From NCBI RefSeq assembly GCF_000003855.2, contig NW_003101671.1, positions 345,817 through 409,816 of the forward strand: a stretch of DNA of 64,000 nucleotides. Direction: 5' to 3'. Origin of the DNA: Blastomyces gilchristii SLH14081 (Eukaryota > Ascomycota > Eurotiomycetes > Onygenales > Ajellomycetaceae). Both the position numbers and the translations under genes were made by a program. Below are positions 46,941-59,447 of this stretch, one piece after another (position 1 is the first letter of the stretch; each line of letters opens with the position of its first letter). The notes under the pieces are model-generated. The model saw nothing but the letters and a program-made list of their open reading frames with translations, did not search any database and had not been told where the DNA came from.

Positions 46941-49900
46941 ATGTCTAATAATAATATGAGAGAACTCTCAAGCACGAGCATAGAGATGATATCACAGTGA
47001 CTTCAAATAATGTTAAAATTACAACAGCAACAGATAGCAGACATACACACAACTCAATAACTTCAATATAAAGAGATTTAATAATTAATCTATGTGATTT
47101 CAACATCTACAGAATTGAATACAAAAGCACTGAAAGAACACTTAGATGCTCTCATATATTTCAATACTTCTGATCTCACTCTCTACTTATCATGAAGAAT
47201 GAAAGTGCTTATAAAACTGAGTATAGATGAAGATGTTATCAGTTTATTAACTAATTAAAATTGATATATCAATGAATAATTAAAGAATCACATGAAACAG
47301 AAGTTTCATTTATGAATGAAAGTATATAAATCAGCATTGTAAACACCTGATAATATTATCAAATATCTTGATATTCTGTTCTGAGACACTGTTATACAAT
47401 AGAAAGCATTAGATTAATTACAGAGTGTTTAACAGAGAAACACTTCTCTTACAACATTCATTCCTGACTTCAACATCAAGATTCTAGAAGCAGGTAATTA
47501 ATCTTGAGAGAATTAAATGAAGATTAGCATGCTCAAGAAGGTATTGACTTTTGAACTCTTACAGACTCTTATAAGTGTAGACAAAGACCAGACTTATAAA
47601 GGTTTCTGCACACAGCTCTGAACATTGAATGATCATCTTATCAAGCTCAAGAGTATACAGAATAGTGGCAGAAGACATTATATCTCAGTCACTTATACAC
47701 TCACACTGAAGAACAACAATGATGCAGATGTCATGAACTGAATAGAATCAAATGTCTATGCATAAGCAAGAGTTTTCACTATTCAAACAGACTTCTGAAT
47801 TCCTGAGATCACTTCTGAAGAAGTCACTGATTGATGTTAATATGAAGTATGCATCAACTGTAACTGATTAGAACACATCACTTTCAACTACTGATCAACC
47901 TATATGTCTTCACACTCAAGAGAAAGATCAGTACCTTCTCAATCAAGAGAAAGATCAGTGTCTTCTCATTCAAAGAATGAATCAGTGCCTGTCTATATCA
48001 ATCACATTGCAGTGAAGAAAGATTCAGAAGATAACTATGAGAATGCTCTGATGAAACAGAGAAAAGATTAACTTCTATTCAAATTCATAAACAGAAGCTT
48101 GAAGAGGTTGGACAACAATAATTTGAAGAGAAAATGACAATGAATATGATTCTTATATCTACTGTGGTTAATAACATGTATAATATGAAAGCCATGATAG
48201 ACAGCAGTCTATGTCACTATGCAATGATAAAATCTTCAGGTGTAAGACATCATAACCTTCAGCATATTCTCTTATCAAAATCCTGACTTCTTACAGAATT
48301 TGATGATTCAAAAGACATTTATATTCATTACATGATGAAGCTGATAATAGATGTGAGAGAACATCAATGTGAAGATGTCTATGTATATGAACTTGATAAT
48401 CTTGATTACAATCTTATGTTAGAACTTATCTGACTATCTGAACAAGGCATCTTATTGAACACTTAAAATAGAAGCTTGATATTCTCTAACAATGATAGAA
48501 TTCATGAAGATGATATTCACAAGATCATGAATCTGACACAGATCTCTGTCAATGTGTATAAAATACTCTGAAAAAGAAGTTGTTGACAGCAGAATCATGT
48601 AGCAATCTATTTCATCAGTCTGACTGATATTAAAAAGACTCTAGAAAAGTTATTCTGTGTTATAATAACAGATTCTCATACAAAACTTTCTCAATAATAT
48701 CATGATTATCTAGATGTCTTTTAACAAGATAATATTATGAATATACCTTCTTTATGAGGCTCAGAAGTGAATCACAGTATCAAGTTAGAAAAGAAGAATG
48801 ATAAGAATCTCAAGTCACTGTGAGACTCTCTTTATAATATGTCTTGAGATGAACTTCTTCTTCTTTGAAAGACACTCAATAATTTGTTAGATAAGAAATT
48901 CATATATATTAGTAACTCTTTTACTGCAGCTTCTATTCTCTTTACAAAGAAGTCAGATAAAGAACTCTGATTCTGTGTGAACTACTGAGATCTGAACAGA
49001 TTGAGAAAGAAAGATTGATATTTCTTATCTCTCATCAATGAAACTCTAGCATGAATCAGATGAGCTCAATAGTTTATAAAGCTAGATATTATTACTGCAT
49101 TTTATAAGATTTATATCACTGAAGAAGATGAATGACTTACAGCATTCTGAACATGTTATAATCTCTTTGAATGAATAGTCACACTCTTTGAACTGACTAA
49201 CACTCTCAGTACATTTCAGAAGTATATCAACTGAGCACTCTGAGATTTTCTTAATAAGTTTGTATCTGCTTATTTAGATGACATTCTCATCTTCACTGAT
49301 GAATTCAGAAAAGAACATTAAGAGTATGTATGAAAAGTATTACAACAACTATGAGAAGCAGAACTTTTAATTAATATTAATAAGTGTGATTTTGAAGTTA
49401 AGAGTACTAAATACTTAGATTTCATTATAGAAGCTGATAAGAAGATTCAAATGAATTCTGAGAAGATCTCTGTCATTCTTAAATAAGAAGCTTCACATAC
49501 TGTGAAAGATGTACAAAGCTTCATTGAATTCACTAACTTCTATCAGTAATTTATACAAAACTTCTCAGATATCATGAAATCACTTATAGATCTCACTAAG
49601 AAAGACTCAGTATTTCAATGATCAGTGAATGCTGAAGCTGCATTTATACAGATAAAGAAGATATTCATTAATACTTCTCTACTGATAATATTCAATTCTA
49701 ATTATAAGACAGTTGTTGAGGTTAATTTCTCTGACTATGTAACAGAAGAAGTGATATTATAATATAATAATAAAGATGTTCTATAATCATGTATTTTCAT
49801 ATCTAAGAAACTGAGTCTCACTGAATGCAATTATGAGATCTATGATAAGAAACTTCTTATAATTATACACTGTTTAGAAGAATGAAACTCTGAACTCTGA

Positions 49901-51094
49901 AGTATCTCTGAATTTGAGATAATCATAGATTATAAGAATCTCAAATACTTTATAACTATCTATAAACTCACTGAATAACAGATGTGATAATCTGAGTTCT
50001 TAAGCTGCTTTTATTTTATAATACACTATTATTCTGACAGTCAGAACTCAATAACAGATACTCTCTCATGACAAGAGTAAGATATATTATCTGATATAAC
50101 AGATACTCACTGAATGAACTGAGAGCATTAGCTCTTGAATCTAAAGATACTAGTTAATCAAGATGAAACAGCTTACAGCACTATATATACTTCTTCAATT
50201 AGAACTGTCACTGATATCTTAACTTCTTCTGAATTTATATTAGATAAGCTATGACATACAGTAGCTCAAATCAATGAACTTCTTTAAACACTCACTGAAG
50301 CTGTATAATAAGAAGCATTCTGATTTCCTCTAGAATTACATGTAAGAACTGACATCTCAGAATATTCAATTAATAATAATAACACTCTATAATTTTATAA
50401 ACCACACTGAGTCTCTCACTCTAAACTCTTACACATCTGAATAATACAAGAGATGCATGATTTATGTATAACTGATAATTTAGATTATGAATAACTATAT
50501 AGAATAATCTTCTAAGAGTTCTATTAATCTGAGATATTAAATAGTATCAGACACTTTATTCAAAACTGTAACTACTGTTCTTTCATTATCTTATAAAAGA
50601 ATTATAGAAAAGATCTACTGAAATCACTTAATATTTCTAATAGAATCTGATAAGATGTAGTAATTAACTTCACTGTTAATCTATTTAAAAGTAAGAGTTG
50701 TAAAAACATTCTGATTATTATAAATTAATTCAGTAAAGATATAATATTGAAATCTTGTAATAAGATAAATACTAAATAAGTCACTGAAGCTTTTCTACAG
50801 AGCTCATTCTATTAAATGTATAAATTACTAAGATTCATAGTATCAGATCAAGACTGTTAATTTATAAGCATTTTCTGAATAAGAATCTGTCAAGTTCTCA
50901 AGATTATATGCTATCTGTCAACTGTCTATCATCTCAAGACTGATGATATATTAGAACAGATAATTCAGACTGTAAAGAATTATCTTCATAAGTTCTGTAA
51001 TTACTTATAAGATAATTAATATAATCTTCTTCTACATGCAGAGATTGCTATCAATGATTGAGATGCTGTTTTAACAGATATAAGCTCATTCTTT
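46941..51094 (+). pseudogene. Gypsy-1 copy 3 gag-pol (integrase end missing)
   Basis: Start ATG at 46941. Zinc knuckle at 47850-47891 (CINCN start; the final Cys is now Tyr), then a Ser/Arg/Glu tandem segment with about three units of CAAGAGAAAGATCAGT (47925-47990) that makes this interval 54 bp longer than in copy 1. Protease (MIDSS at 48194), RT with intact YLDD at 49271-49282 and RNase H (about 49709) follow in one frame, -1 relative to gag. Integrase continues until 51094. Many TGA/TAA/TAG stops. Confidence 0.85.
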
Positions 51095-51270
51095 TGTGAT
51101 TCAAAGGTTGCTTAAGCCAGCGTACAATTACAGGTGTATGCCGGCTTCTTATATATTGTAATATTGTACACTAAATTAATTAGTGACCGCTATGACCTTC
51201 TTTACATTTGTACACTAGTTCAGAAGCAGCTGTGTTATTATCTGATGATTGTACATTCTTCTGAATCACA
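51095..51270 (-). repeat. 3' LTR of Gypsy-2 copy 2
   Basis: 176 bp, TGTGATTCAAAGG...CTGAATCACA on the plus strand. It has lost most CG/CC compared with its partner LTR (for example AGCAGCTGTG where the partner has AGCGGCCGCG). Confidence 0.92.
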
Positions 51271-51814
51271 TCCTCTCTCACCAGATTCAGTCACACTCAT
51301 ATGACCATGTTGTACACTCTAGCTTCATGTGAATTAGCTCATCACTAGTGTTTCATGATCATGTGACCTATTCCTGATTCAGCTAGTATTCTGTGTATAC
51401 TCTCACAAAGAAACTTTCACTATATTACATCACTTATTCACTAACTTTTCTCATTCTTCAATCATCTTCTTCATCATTATCATCATTGAATATCATTATC
51501 TTATTCAAGATTTCTATTTCTTCTTCTGTTCAACTCTTTCTATCTGTTCATCTATTACATTATACACATTTCTGACAATGACTCTCTGTTTCCATAACAA
51601 GCATCATTGTAGTGCTCATACCAGGCAGTTTGTTAGTAGTAAGTGTAACACATTATGAAACATGATCAGAACTTGTTTATTTTCTAATAATTGTCAGAAT
51701 GTATTATCATGAATGACATATCTTCTTCATCTTCTTGTACACTCTTGACTGTTTTCATTTCCTTCTCAGCAGGTTTCTGATTGTGTTTTCTAACATGATT
51801 TTGTATGAATACAG

Positions 51815-52237
51815 ATGCTGATGTTTGTTTTTATTTGCATAGAATCTTCATGTGTTGACAGATCTGCATCTGTCAATAATAGTGAACCTGATGTTGAATC
51901 ATTGATCAAGAACTTGGAGAATGTAATAATGAAGGAATTATCTGTGTCATGTGTGACTGAGTCTCTCACATTCTTCCCTGCCCTCTCTGTTCCTTTCTCT
52001 GCCGCCCCCTCTCAATCTCCTACACCTGCCTCTGTGTCTGGTTCCCCCGCTCCCGCTACCCCTGTTCCCGCGTCCTCTGGTTTTGTCACCTCTGCTTTCA
52101 TTACCAGCTCTCCCTGTTTTAAGAAGATGTTGTGTAGGCTTAATGAATCATGTCTCTCAGCATGTACACTTTCATTCTTCTTACTGACTCTCAGAATGAT
52201 TTATTGTACAAAGACTGTATACAACATGACTATCTGA
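51815..52237 (+). pseudogene. Antisense ORF 1 of Gypsy-2 copy 2
   Basis: 140 codons without a stop, antisense to pol. It is co-linear with 16251-16688 in copy 1 and keeps the Ser/Pro/Ala-rich linker (SAAPSQSPTPAS) and the end KTVYNMTI. The linker DNA at about 51995-52085 is strikingly C-rich for this region (CCGCCCCCTC, CCCCCGCTCCCGC), so it has been spared the loss of CC seen elsewhere. Upstream readable sequence reaches back to about 51390 with frame breaks. Function unknown; the gene may be split by introns. Confidence 0.4.
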
Positions 52238-52568
52238 AGCTTGATCATAGATGCTGATTATTACATTCATTTTAAATATTTGTGATGAGACAATTATTCA
52301 TTCATATCAGAGAATCATCTCTCTTCTCAACAGTGTCAAGATTATAAGTCTTTTTCTTTTTCATCTTTTCTTTCTGACACTGATTTTCCTGTTCTTAGGA
52401 AAAATCATTATAAGTTTTACTGTGCATGAAGTTGTGATATTCACAGATATCAAGAAGCTTTTTATAACTGTAAAGTTCAATATTATGAGAATATCTGCTC
52501 TAATGAATTTCTTCAGAATGATAGATCTGTATCAGCCTATTCTCTGATATCTGTCATCTGACTTTGTA

Positions 52569-52820
52569 ATGCAGGTAAAAGATATCTGTGTTTTCAGAAA
52601 CAGAAACATGAATGTTGTACTCTTTTACACTTGCAGGTATGAGACTTATATACCTTGTCTGAGATATTGTTATGAGAATGAGCTGTTTGCATACTGTATT
52701 CTGCTTTCTGCATTTCTCTGTGTCTCTCTCTCTCTTTCTGAGAAGTCTTGTACATGTTGTAATTGTATATACAACTTTAAGATTAGTGAGTGTTTGTTTA
52801 GTAACTGTTCTCATCTCTGA
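52569..52820 (+). pseudogene. Antisense ORF 2 of Gypsy-2 copy 2
   Basis: 83 codons, MQVKDICVFRNRNMN..., with the Cys-rich part CTCCNC and a tail ISECLFSNCSHL. Counterpart of 16994-17218, which was cut by MITE B. Just upstream (52420-52565) another plus-strand frame reads YENICSNEFLQNDRS with TGA at presumptive Trp codons. Unknown function. Confidence 0.35.
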
Positions 52821-52968
52821 TTTTTCAATTTTTATATGCTAATAATGATTCTTAGTTACTCTGATGTCAGAGATCATTCTAATCAAAGATGATAACACTG
52901 CAGAGACTATCTTCTTTTATCTCTAAGCTTCTTCTGTCACTTTCTCTCTCTCTTCTGCAGGGAAGATT

Positions 52969-53235
52969 GTGTGCACACCAGATTATAAGTGTTCAGCCTC
53001 AGGTGACTTCTGTCATTATTTATCTGATTCTATGTCTTCTTCTTCTTCTATTTCTTCTGTCTCTGTCTTCTCTGCTCTGACTTCTGGTCCTGCAGGTTCT
53101 GCACTCTCCTTCAATTTTTCTATGCATATGTGTACACATTTCTATATTAGCATTCCAGCCAATCTTGTGATAAATGACATTAATGTCATATACAGAGTGA
53201 TAGAGAAATCAGAGATATATACAGTGTTATTATGA
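52969..53235 (+). pseudogene. Antisense ORF 3 of Gypsy-2 copy 2
   Basis: 88 codons with a Ser-rich centre and the conserved block FYISIPANLVINDINVIY, also present in 17818-18189 (FYISISVNLVINNINVI). Readable sequence goes on past TGA codons to about 53345. No domain recognised. Confidence 0.35.
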
Positions 53236-53799
53236 GAGTGACTTACAGCTCTTGAATCTCTTGTGAATCTTAAGTTTTGAGATTTCCTTTGTTTTTGGCA
53301 TTTTTCAGGTGACATGGCATTGAAAATAGATTAAATATGTGATGTATGAAAATGAATGAGATATGTATAATAATATTTGTCTTTTACAGCTGATTCTTAC
53401 AGTTGATGATCAATTCATTATTTCTTTTCTTACACTTTTTCTTTATCTGCTAGTCACTACTCTTACACAATCTCTATATAATACAGCATTTGATGACTAG
53501 GTTTGACAGCTTTCATCTTTTGTAATTCTGTCTCATGTATTATACTGTCTCTCTTCACTCACTCAGATCACTACAGTGAACAGCTCATCAAAACTAACCT
53601 CACCTGATCTCTGAGTGTTCTCAGGGATTGAGATGGCTTGATTTCATGTGTCTGTGAATATTTCAGCTAGTTTATCCTCTGTGATCTCTGTGATTGAACT
53701 GGTATAAACAGTTGAATTCAACTCTGAATTTCTTTTTCTTCTGTGATCTGATTCATGTGCAAGTCTGCTGCTCTGAGATCACTCTTTACTACATTATGC

Positions 53800-56700
53800 C
53801 TGCTGTCTGCAGTGTGTTATCATATGATCAGCTACAGTCTCATCACTTATTAAAGTGTGATATTTATCTGATTTCTTCATTTCTTCTCACTCTTTTCTTA
53901 TAATTGTGAAAAGATTGAAATAAGTGAGATTATCTGATTTGTAAGTATCTATGATTTCTCTTACTTCATGAGACTTCTCAATTATAAGTCTCTTCTTTTT
54001 CAATGCTGATAATAGTGCTATGAATAATCATAATCTGCTTGAGTCTTACATCTTTGCTTTTATAAGTCATGAATCATTGATTAAGTTGTATAAGACCTGT
54101 CCCTCTGATTCTTTCAATGTGTATGTTCTCAGAGAATGTGATTTGAGTATTTTATATGGCTTAAATCATCTAGATTGAAACTTCTCAGAACTCTCATTGT
54201 ATATAAGAACTCACATTCTTATCTTGAGACTTGATTTCTTAACTAGTAAGTCTTGTATTCTTTTCAATTGAATTGCTCAGTTCAGAAGTAACTTGTTAGC
54301 TTTTGTACATGCATAGCTGATCTCTTTCAATCTTGATTCTGTGTCTGTAACTGTTGCATCTGCAACTGCTACTGCTGCATTTATAACTGTTGTTCCTGCT
54401 GTGTCTGCAACTGCTGTTTCTGCTGTATTTATAACTGCTTTCTCCCTCACCTTTTCTGAAGCATTCTCCGGGATGTGCGGATGCAATTCATACAACAGGT
54501 AGAATGATGAATGCTTGAAGACTGTATGCTGTTGAATTCACATAATCAACAGCACCTGTCTGAGATATTCATCTCATAGTCTTGTAGGCTTGCTCACTAG
54601 ATATTTCATCAGCATGTTACTCAAGATTTCATTCAAGTGTTTCATCTTCTCATTCATCCGCGGATGATATGGTATTGTTCTATAATGTCTTGTCTGTAAC
54701 TGGCTCATGAAATGCCTCATCACTTCTTCTATGAGATTCACATCATTATCAGTTAGAATCTCACATAGCATTTCATAGTTGACATAGATCTCATCATGTA
54801 AGAACTTTGTCATCACCTTCTCTATCATCTCTGAAACTGCTTTTGTGACTGGCCAGTCAGTAGTATAATTAATAGCAGTGATTATTCATTGATTTCCATT
54901 TGATGTTCACAGTAATATGTCTATGAGATTCATCTCTCATTGTTCAAATAATTGAATCATACACTTCATCTGATATTGCACTTTCTTGTGTTCTAATTCT
55001 TTCTTAGATTCTTTCACAATCTGACAATTCAGGCACTTGTAAGCATACACCTGAATGTCCTTGATCATGCTTAGTCAGTATACTCTTGATTTGAGTACAC
55101 TCATGAGTTCAGAGCTTTCTAAGTGACTGAATTCCTTGTGCATGTAAGTCACTAAGTCATATTAAAATGAAGGTTCTAGATAGAGAGCTTCTGCATATTC
55201 TAGATCATGGTAAAGTACAATATCATTTTTCAATTTCCTTAGCTTGAAGTTTGAAAGCATCTCTTCTACTACTTCTGTAAGACACTTGTTATCTGACATC
55301 TTGTCATTCTTTAAGTAAGAGATTATGATGTTCACTCATTCTGATTCCTTGCATTCTCTCAGTATATTTAATGCAAACATCTCTTGTATCTGATTCACAG
55401 AACTCTCACTCATGAAATCAGGTCTGTGACTGATTACATTAGATATCACAGCATTCAATTTTTTTCAGTATTTAATATGAAAATTATACACTTGAAACTC
55501 TGAGATTCAATGTGCTAAGTATTTGAAAGATTTTATTATTAATTATAGATAGACAAGGCTTTCATGATCTGTGATCATCATTGTTATATATCTGTTGTCA
55601 ATATATCTATCTCACAATATCAGCATATGCTTGATTGCTAGCAATTTCTTTTCATGCACTGAGTAATTGAGCTCAGCATCTGATAGTTTTCTACCATTAT
55701 ATGTCACTGAGTGCAGCTTGTCATTCTTACTTATCTGTAGAAGAGCATCTCTGATAGCTCATTCAGATATGTCTGTCTTGATGTAGAAAGATTTATCATA
55801 ATCTGATTGAATAAGCACTGAGAATGTTATTACACATTCTCTCAGTGTGAGAAAAGCCTCTTCACACACAGTATTTCAGATAATTGAACAAAACTTCTTC
55901 TTTCACAGATTTGTATCTGTTTCTCTTAAGAGATCTGAGAGTGATGCAGATATTTATATAAAATCCTTGATGAATCTGCAGTAATATAAGATTAACTCAA
56001 GAAACTGTTGTACATGATATATGTTTCTCAGTCATGATCAATTCACTATGATATTCAATTTCTTCAGAATGAGGTGTATACAGTCATCACTCACTACATG
56101 TTCTATGAACTTCAACTCTTTCATTTCAAACACACACTTGATTGATTTAACATAGAGCTTATACTCTGTCAGAGTTATAAGCACTTTATTGAGATGCTTC
56201 AGATGTTCATTATATAAGTTTGAAAAGACTAGAATGTCATTGAGATATATAAGATATGAGATTTTATTCTGTTTATGAAGAATTGTATTCATCATTATTT
56301 GAAAGATGACAGATGTATTTATCAGACTGAATGACATTGTCAGAAATTTAAACTTCTCTCATTGTATATTAAATGTGATTTGCAGAACTGACAGTTCATC
56401 TACACAGATCTGTCAGTATTCTGAGAGAAGATTGATCTTTGATAGATATCAGATGTTTCTGACTATATTCAACTGTTATTGAATCTATAGCAGTGAATAT
56501 TCATTCTTGATTATAAGCTTATTGAGTGCTTAATAATTGATACACATCTATCACTTCTCATCTGCCTTTTTCATGAATAGAACTGGAAAGCCTCACACAC
56601 TTAATAAGAATTGTATAAGATCATGTTCTAGAAGGTCTGTGATCTGACACTTCTGTTCTTCAAGATATGTTTATAACAGAGGGTATGTATTCTGATTGAC

Positions 56701-58787
56701 TGATTTTGCATCCCCTGTGTTAATCTCATGTATGAATCCTTGTTTCAGCAGCAATTTCAGTGAAAGATCTGTTCAGAAGATCTTTTCATACTTCTTCAGA
56801 AGCTTCTTCATACACTTATTCTCTCATATATCTTTTATCTTGGTTTTCTCCACTTCCAGGTCCTGTATGACATACAGAATACTTTCAGATGAGGTCTTAT
56901 GAATTATTCTCTTTGCTTATTGATATATAAGCAGATTTAATCCTTCTATATCAGAGATGTGAAATGTCCTTCTCATATCAGTTAATAGAATTGTATGAAC
57001 TGTTTTCTTCCTATCAGTTAACTGCATATGATATATACATCATTGAATCTGCAGATTGAACCTTTGAAATCAATCAAGTCTGAGAATAAGGTTGTATTTC
57101 ACATTCTGCAGCTCTCATGCTCAAATATAGTAAGATCATTCTCTGAAGTGCAAGAGAACTCTTACTCTTGCAGATGATATCAAATATCAGTTATCAGATA
57201 ATCTTATATATCAGAGATTCTTCACTCAGTGAACCTCTTTCCATCTTCAGATTATATAATCATTAATATATTGTATAGAAGCTTCTGTGTCTGCTAATAC
57301 TTTTGCAGTCATCTCTCAATTCTTACTCAAGTGCTCTCTATACATTAACATTTCAAGTCTTAAGATATTGAGATGAGTGTTCACTTTATCATTCTCATCT
57401 GCATCTCATTCAGAAGCCTGCTTCTTCTTTGCATTCACAGAATTCAGAGAATCATCTAATGCAGATATCTCTTTCACTTTAAAGACTTTTTATAGAATAT
57501 GAGTGAGTGTCTCTGAGCTCACTGATTCTGCTAGTTTTTTAACTCTCTTGCTTCTCTTGACTGCACATGCTGAGTGCAATCTTTTATATCATGATTTTAA
57601 TGTCTGTAGTTGAAGCAAGCTCAATGCTTGTAACATCAAGATTTTCACTTAGAGAATCTCTTTTTCAGGGAATTCAGTGCTTTAGTAATAATATTCAGAT
57701 CTAGATTCATTGTATTCAGATGTGTGACTTGTGTCATAGAAGTCTGATTACTCATTCTTCACTGAGATATACTTGATTACAGTATCTTCTATTATAATTG
57801 ACTTACTTATTTCTATACAATGAGAATATTATATGCTTTCTTCACTGTGTCTGACTGTGAGGTTAAGCATTTTCATTTCACTCTCAACTCAGGTATAAGA
57901 TCATGAATGAAGATCTATAAACAGAAAGATGTTAAAAGCTCTTCATTCAACATAAGATAGTATAAGCTGAAGTGTGTGAAGTACAATATAAGATTATTCA
58001 CTTGTCTACACTTAGTGAAGTATTTATAACACTTATCTCATATATTCACTTTCTCAAAGTTGTGTAAGATTCATTTAAAAAACTCATTTCATATTTATAA
58101 GAATGAATATTGCTTCAGATCTGTGAGATTTATCTTTTCATCAGTTATTTATAATGACTTTGCTTTTCTATATAGAAACACAGCAGATCTTAAGACTTGT
58201 TGAAATTTCATTAACTGTCTGTCTGTGAGTTCATGTTCAATCTGATAATATAATTACATCTGACTTAGTCAGCTGATTGCAGCATTATTTTTTCAGTTGC
58301 TATTAAAGCTTAATAACTTCAGCAGATCTTCTGACTTGATATATTTCATACTTGAATTCTCATTCTGTGCAGCAGTCTCTGATGATGTGTATACTTCTGA
58401 AGAGATCATGAATGATTGTGATAAGACTTTCAGGTTCAGTGTAGTCATCTGTCTGTGTAAACATTCAATCTTTCACTGCAGATCTAAGATCTGGTTTTCT
58501 CTATTCTTATTGATGATGATGATTATGTCAGTGAAGCTCTTCATAGTGAATGCTTGATCTGCAGCAAATGTCAATTATTATTTGACTTTCATCTCAGCCT
58601 GCCACTGTGTATACAAGGCCTCAATCTCATTTAGAATCCTCATACATGTACAGAGCTTTGATTCCAGTTCAGTGATTTCAGCTGCTTTTCTTACTGCTTT
58701 GAGTAAATCCTCTGAGAGATTCTGCATATCTTTCAGTTCAAGTAGCAGAGAAGAGTGTTATTTATATTGACTAGAGAAAGTATTCAT
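53800..58787 (-). pseudogene. Gypsy-2 copy 2 gag-pol
   Basis: Minus-strand polyprotein relic; the start ATG is at 58785-58787 and the 3' limit near 53800 is approximate. The gag N-terminus is probably coiled-coil (LELKDMQNLSEDLLKAV). The zinc knuckle lies at about 57574-57615, with one Cys now Tyr and a stop at the aromatic site. RT has YLND at 56236-56247 within a clear Ty3/Gypsy block (LKHLNKVL, then FIEHVVSDD; 56038-56337). RNase H is about 55400-55950. The integrase core, ILTDNDVNLIEEVM and PYHPR (54574-54828), is followed by an Ala/Thr/Val/Asp tandem repeat (54340-54450) and a GPY/F-like segment (about 54160). No chromodomain seen. Non-functional because of stops and altered catalytic residues. 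Confidence 0.82.
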
Positions 58788-58800
58788 TTCAGGTTTCTTA

Positions 58801-58895
58801 TTGATTATATAATGTCTATCATTATATCACTGTATTATTATATCAGTATATTATTCTATCACTATAACATTATATCACTATATTATTATATGATT
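58801..58895. repeat. Degenerate AT-rich tandem repeat in the Gypsy-2 leader
   Basis: Several imperfect units of about 13 bp (ATTATATCACTAT variants) directly upstream of the gag start of Gypsy-2 copy 2. The rest of the leader to 59230 has no recognised feature; no TGG-type tRNA primer site was found next to the LTR, where the minus strand reads TCTGATAGCATG. Confidence 0.6.
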
Positions 58896-59230
58896 TTTGT
58901 TATTATTGTATAACTCTGATCATGATCATCTCCTTCTTTTATTCTTCTTTTGAGTAGAGAGTGAACTTCTTTGAATCTGGTTCATCACTCTCATCCTCTT
59001 TCTCACACCTCATTCATTCACATACATGGTATTCACCTGGGTATGGAGTTTTCCCTCAACAAGTGAAGCAGTATTAATTGAATACTCTTTCACTCACTGC
59101 TCTTTATACACTATCTTTTGAGATGTTCTAGAACCACACTGACATGATAACTACAAATCACTTCATAGACAGAATTATCACACTCTGGAGGAGCCTGCAC
59201 TTCTCACTGGTTTTTAGACATGCTATCAGA

Positions 59231-59406
59231 TGTGATTCAAAGGTTGCTTAAGCCAGTGTATGATTACAGGTGTACGCTGGCTTCTTATATATTGTAATAT
59301 CGTATGCTAAATTAATTAGTGGCTGCTATGGCCCTCTTTACATTCGTACGCTAGTTCGGAAGCGGCCGCGTTATTATCCGACGGTCGTACGTTCTTCCGA
59401 ACCACA
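59231..59406 (-). repeat. 5' LTR of Gypsy-2 copy 2 (well preserved)
   Basis: 176 bp, TGTGATTCAAAGG...CCGAACCACA. Rich in CG in its outer part (GGAAGCGGCCGCG, ATCCGACGGTCG, about 59355-59395), unlike its partner at 51095-51270 and unlike the internal region. This is the element's transcriptional promoter LTR in the minus orientation. Confidence 0.92.
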
Positions 59407-59447
59407 CTTTCTTACACATAGATATTACATGAAAGTGTTGAATCTTC
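59407..59447 (+). mobile_element. Gypsy-1 copy 3, short continuation
   Basis: 41 bp of Gypsy-1 integrase sequence (CTTTCTTACACATAG...GAATCTTC) between Gypsy-2 copy 2 and LINE L7, matching 12657-12697 of copy 1. Confidence 0.85.

Larger units (their letters stand above)
46369..51094 (+). mobile_element. Gypsy-1 copy 3, left part
   Basis: 5' LTR (46369-46626), leader and gag-pol up to the integrase region, where Gypsy-2 copy 2 is inserted at 51095. A further 41 bp of this copy follow at 59407-59447 before LINE L7. Its 3' LTR is outside the window. Confidence 0.9.
51095..59406 (-). mobile_element. Gypsy-2 copy 2, complete
   Basis: 8312 bp with 176-bp LTRs (51095-51270 and 59231-59406) and the target duplication CTTT (51091-51094 and 59407-59410). 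Removing it restores the Gypsy-1 sequence GCTCATTCTTTCTTACAC seen uninterrupted at 12650-12667. Minus-strand order: 5' LTR (59231-59406), leader, gag, protease, RT, RNase H, integrase, a 2-kb block with plus-strand ORFs, purine tract GGTGAGAGAGGA, 3' LTR (51095-51270). Confidence 0.93.

Noticed and set aside
58801..58895. CRISPR-like or centromeric satellite array
   Set aside because: Only a few imperfect units of about 13 bp in a retrotransposon leader; no spacers, no long array, and the context is eukaryotic.
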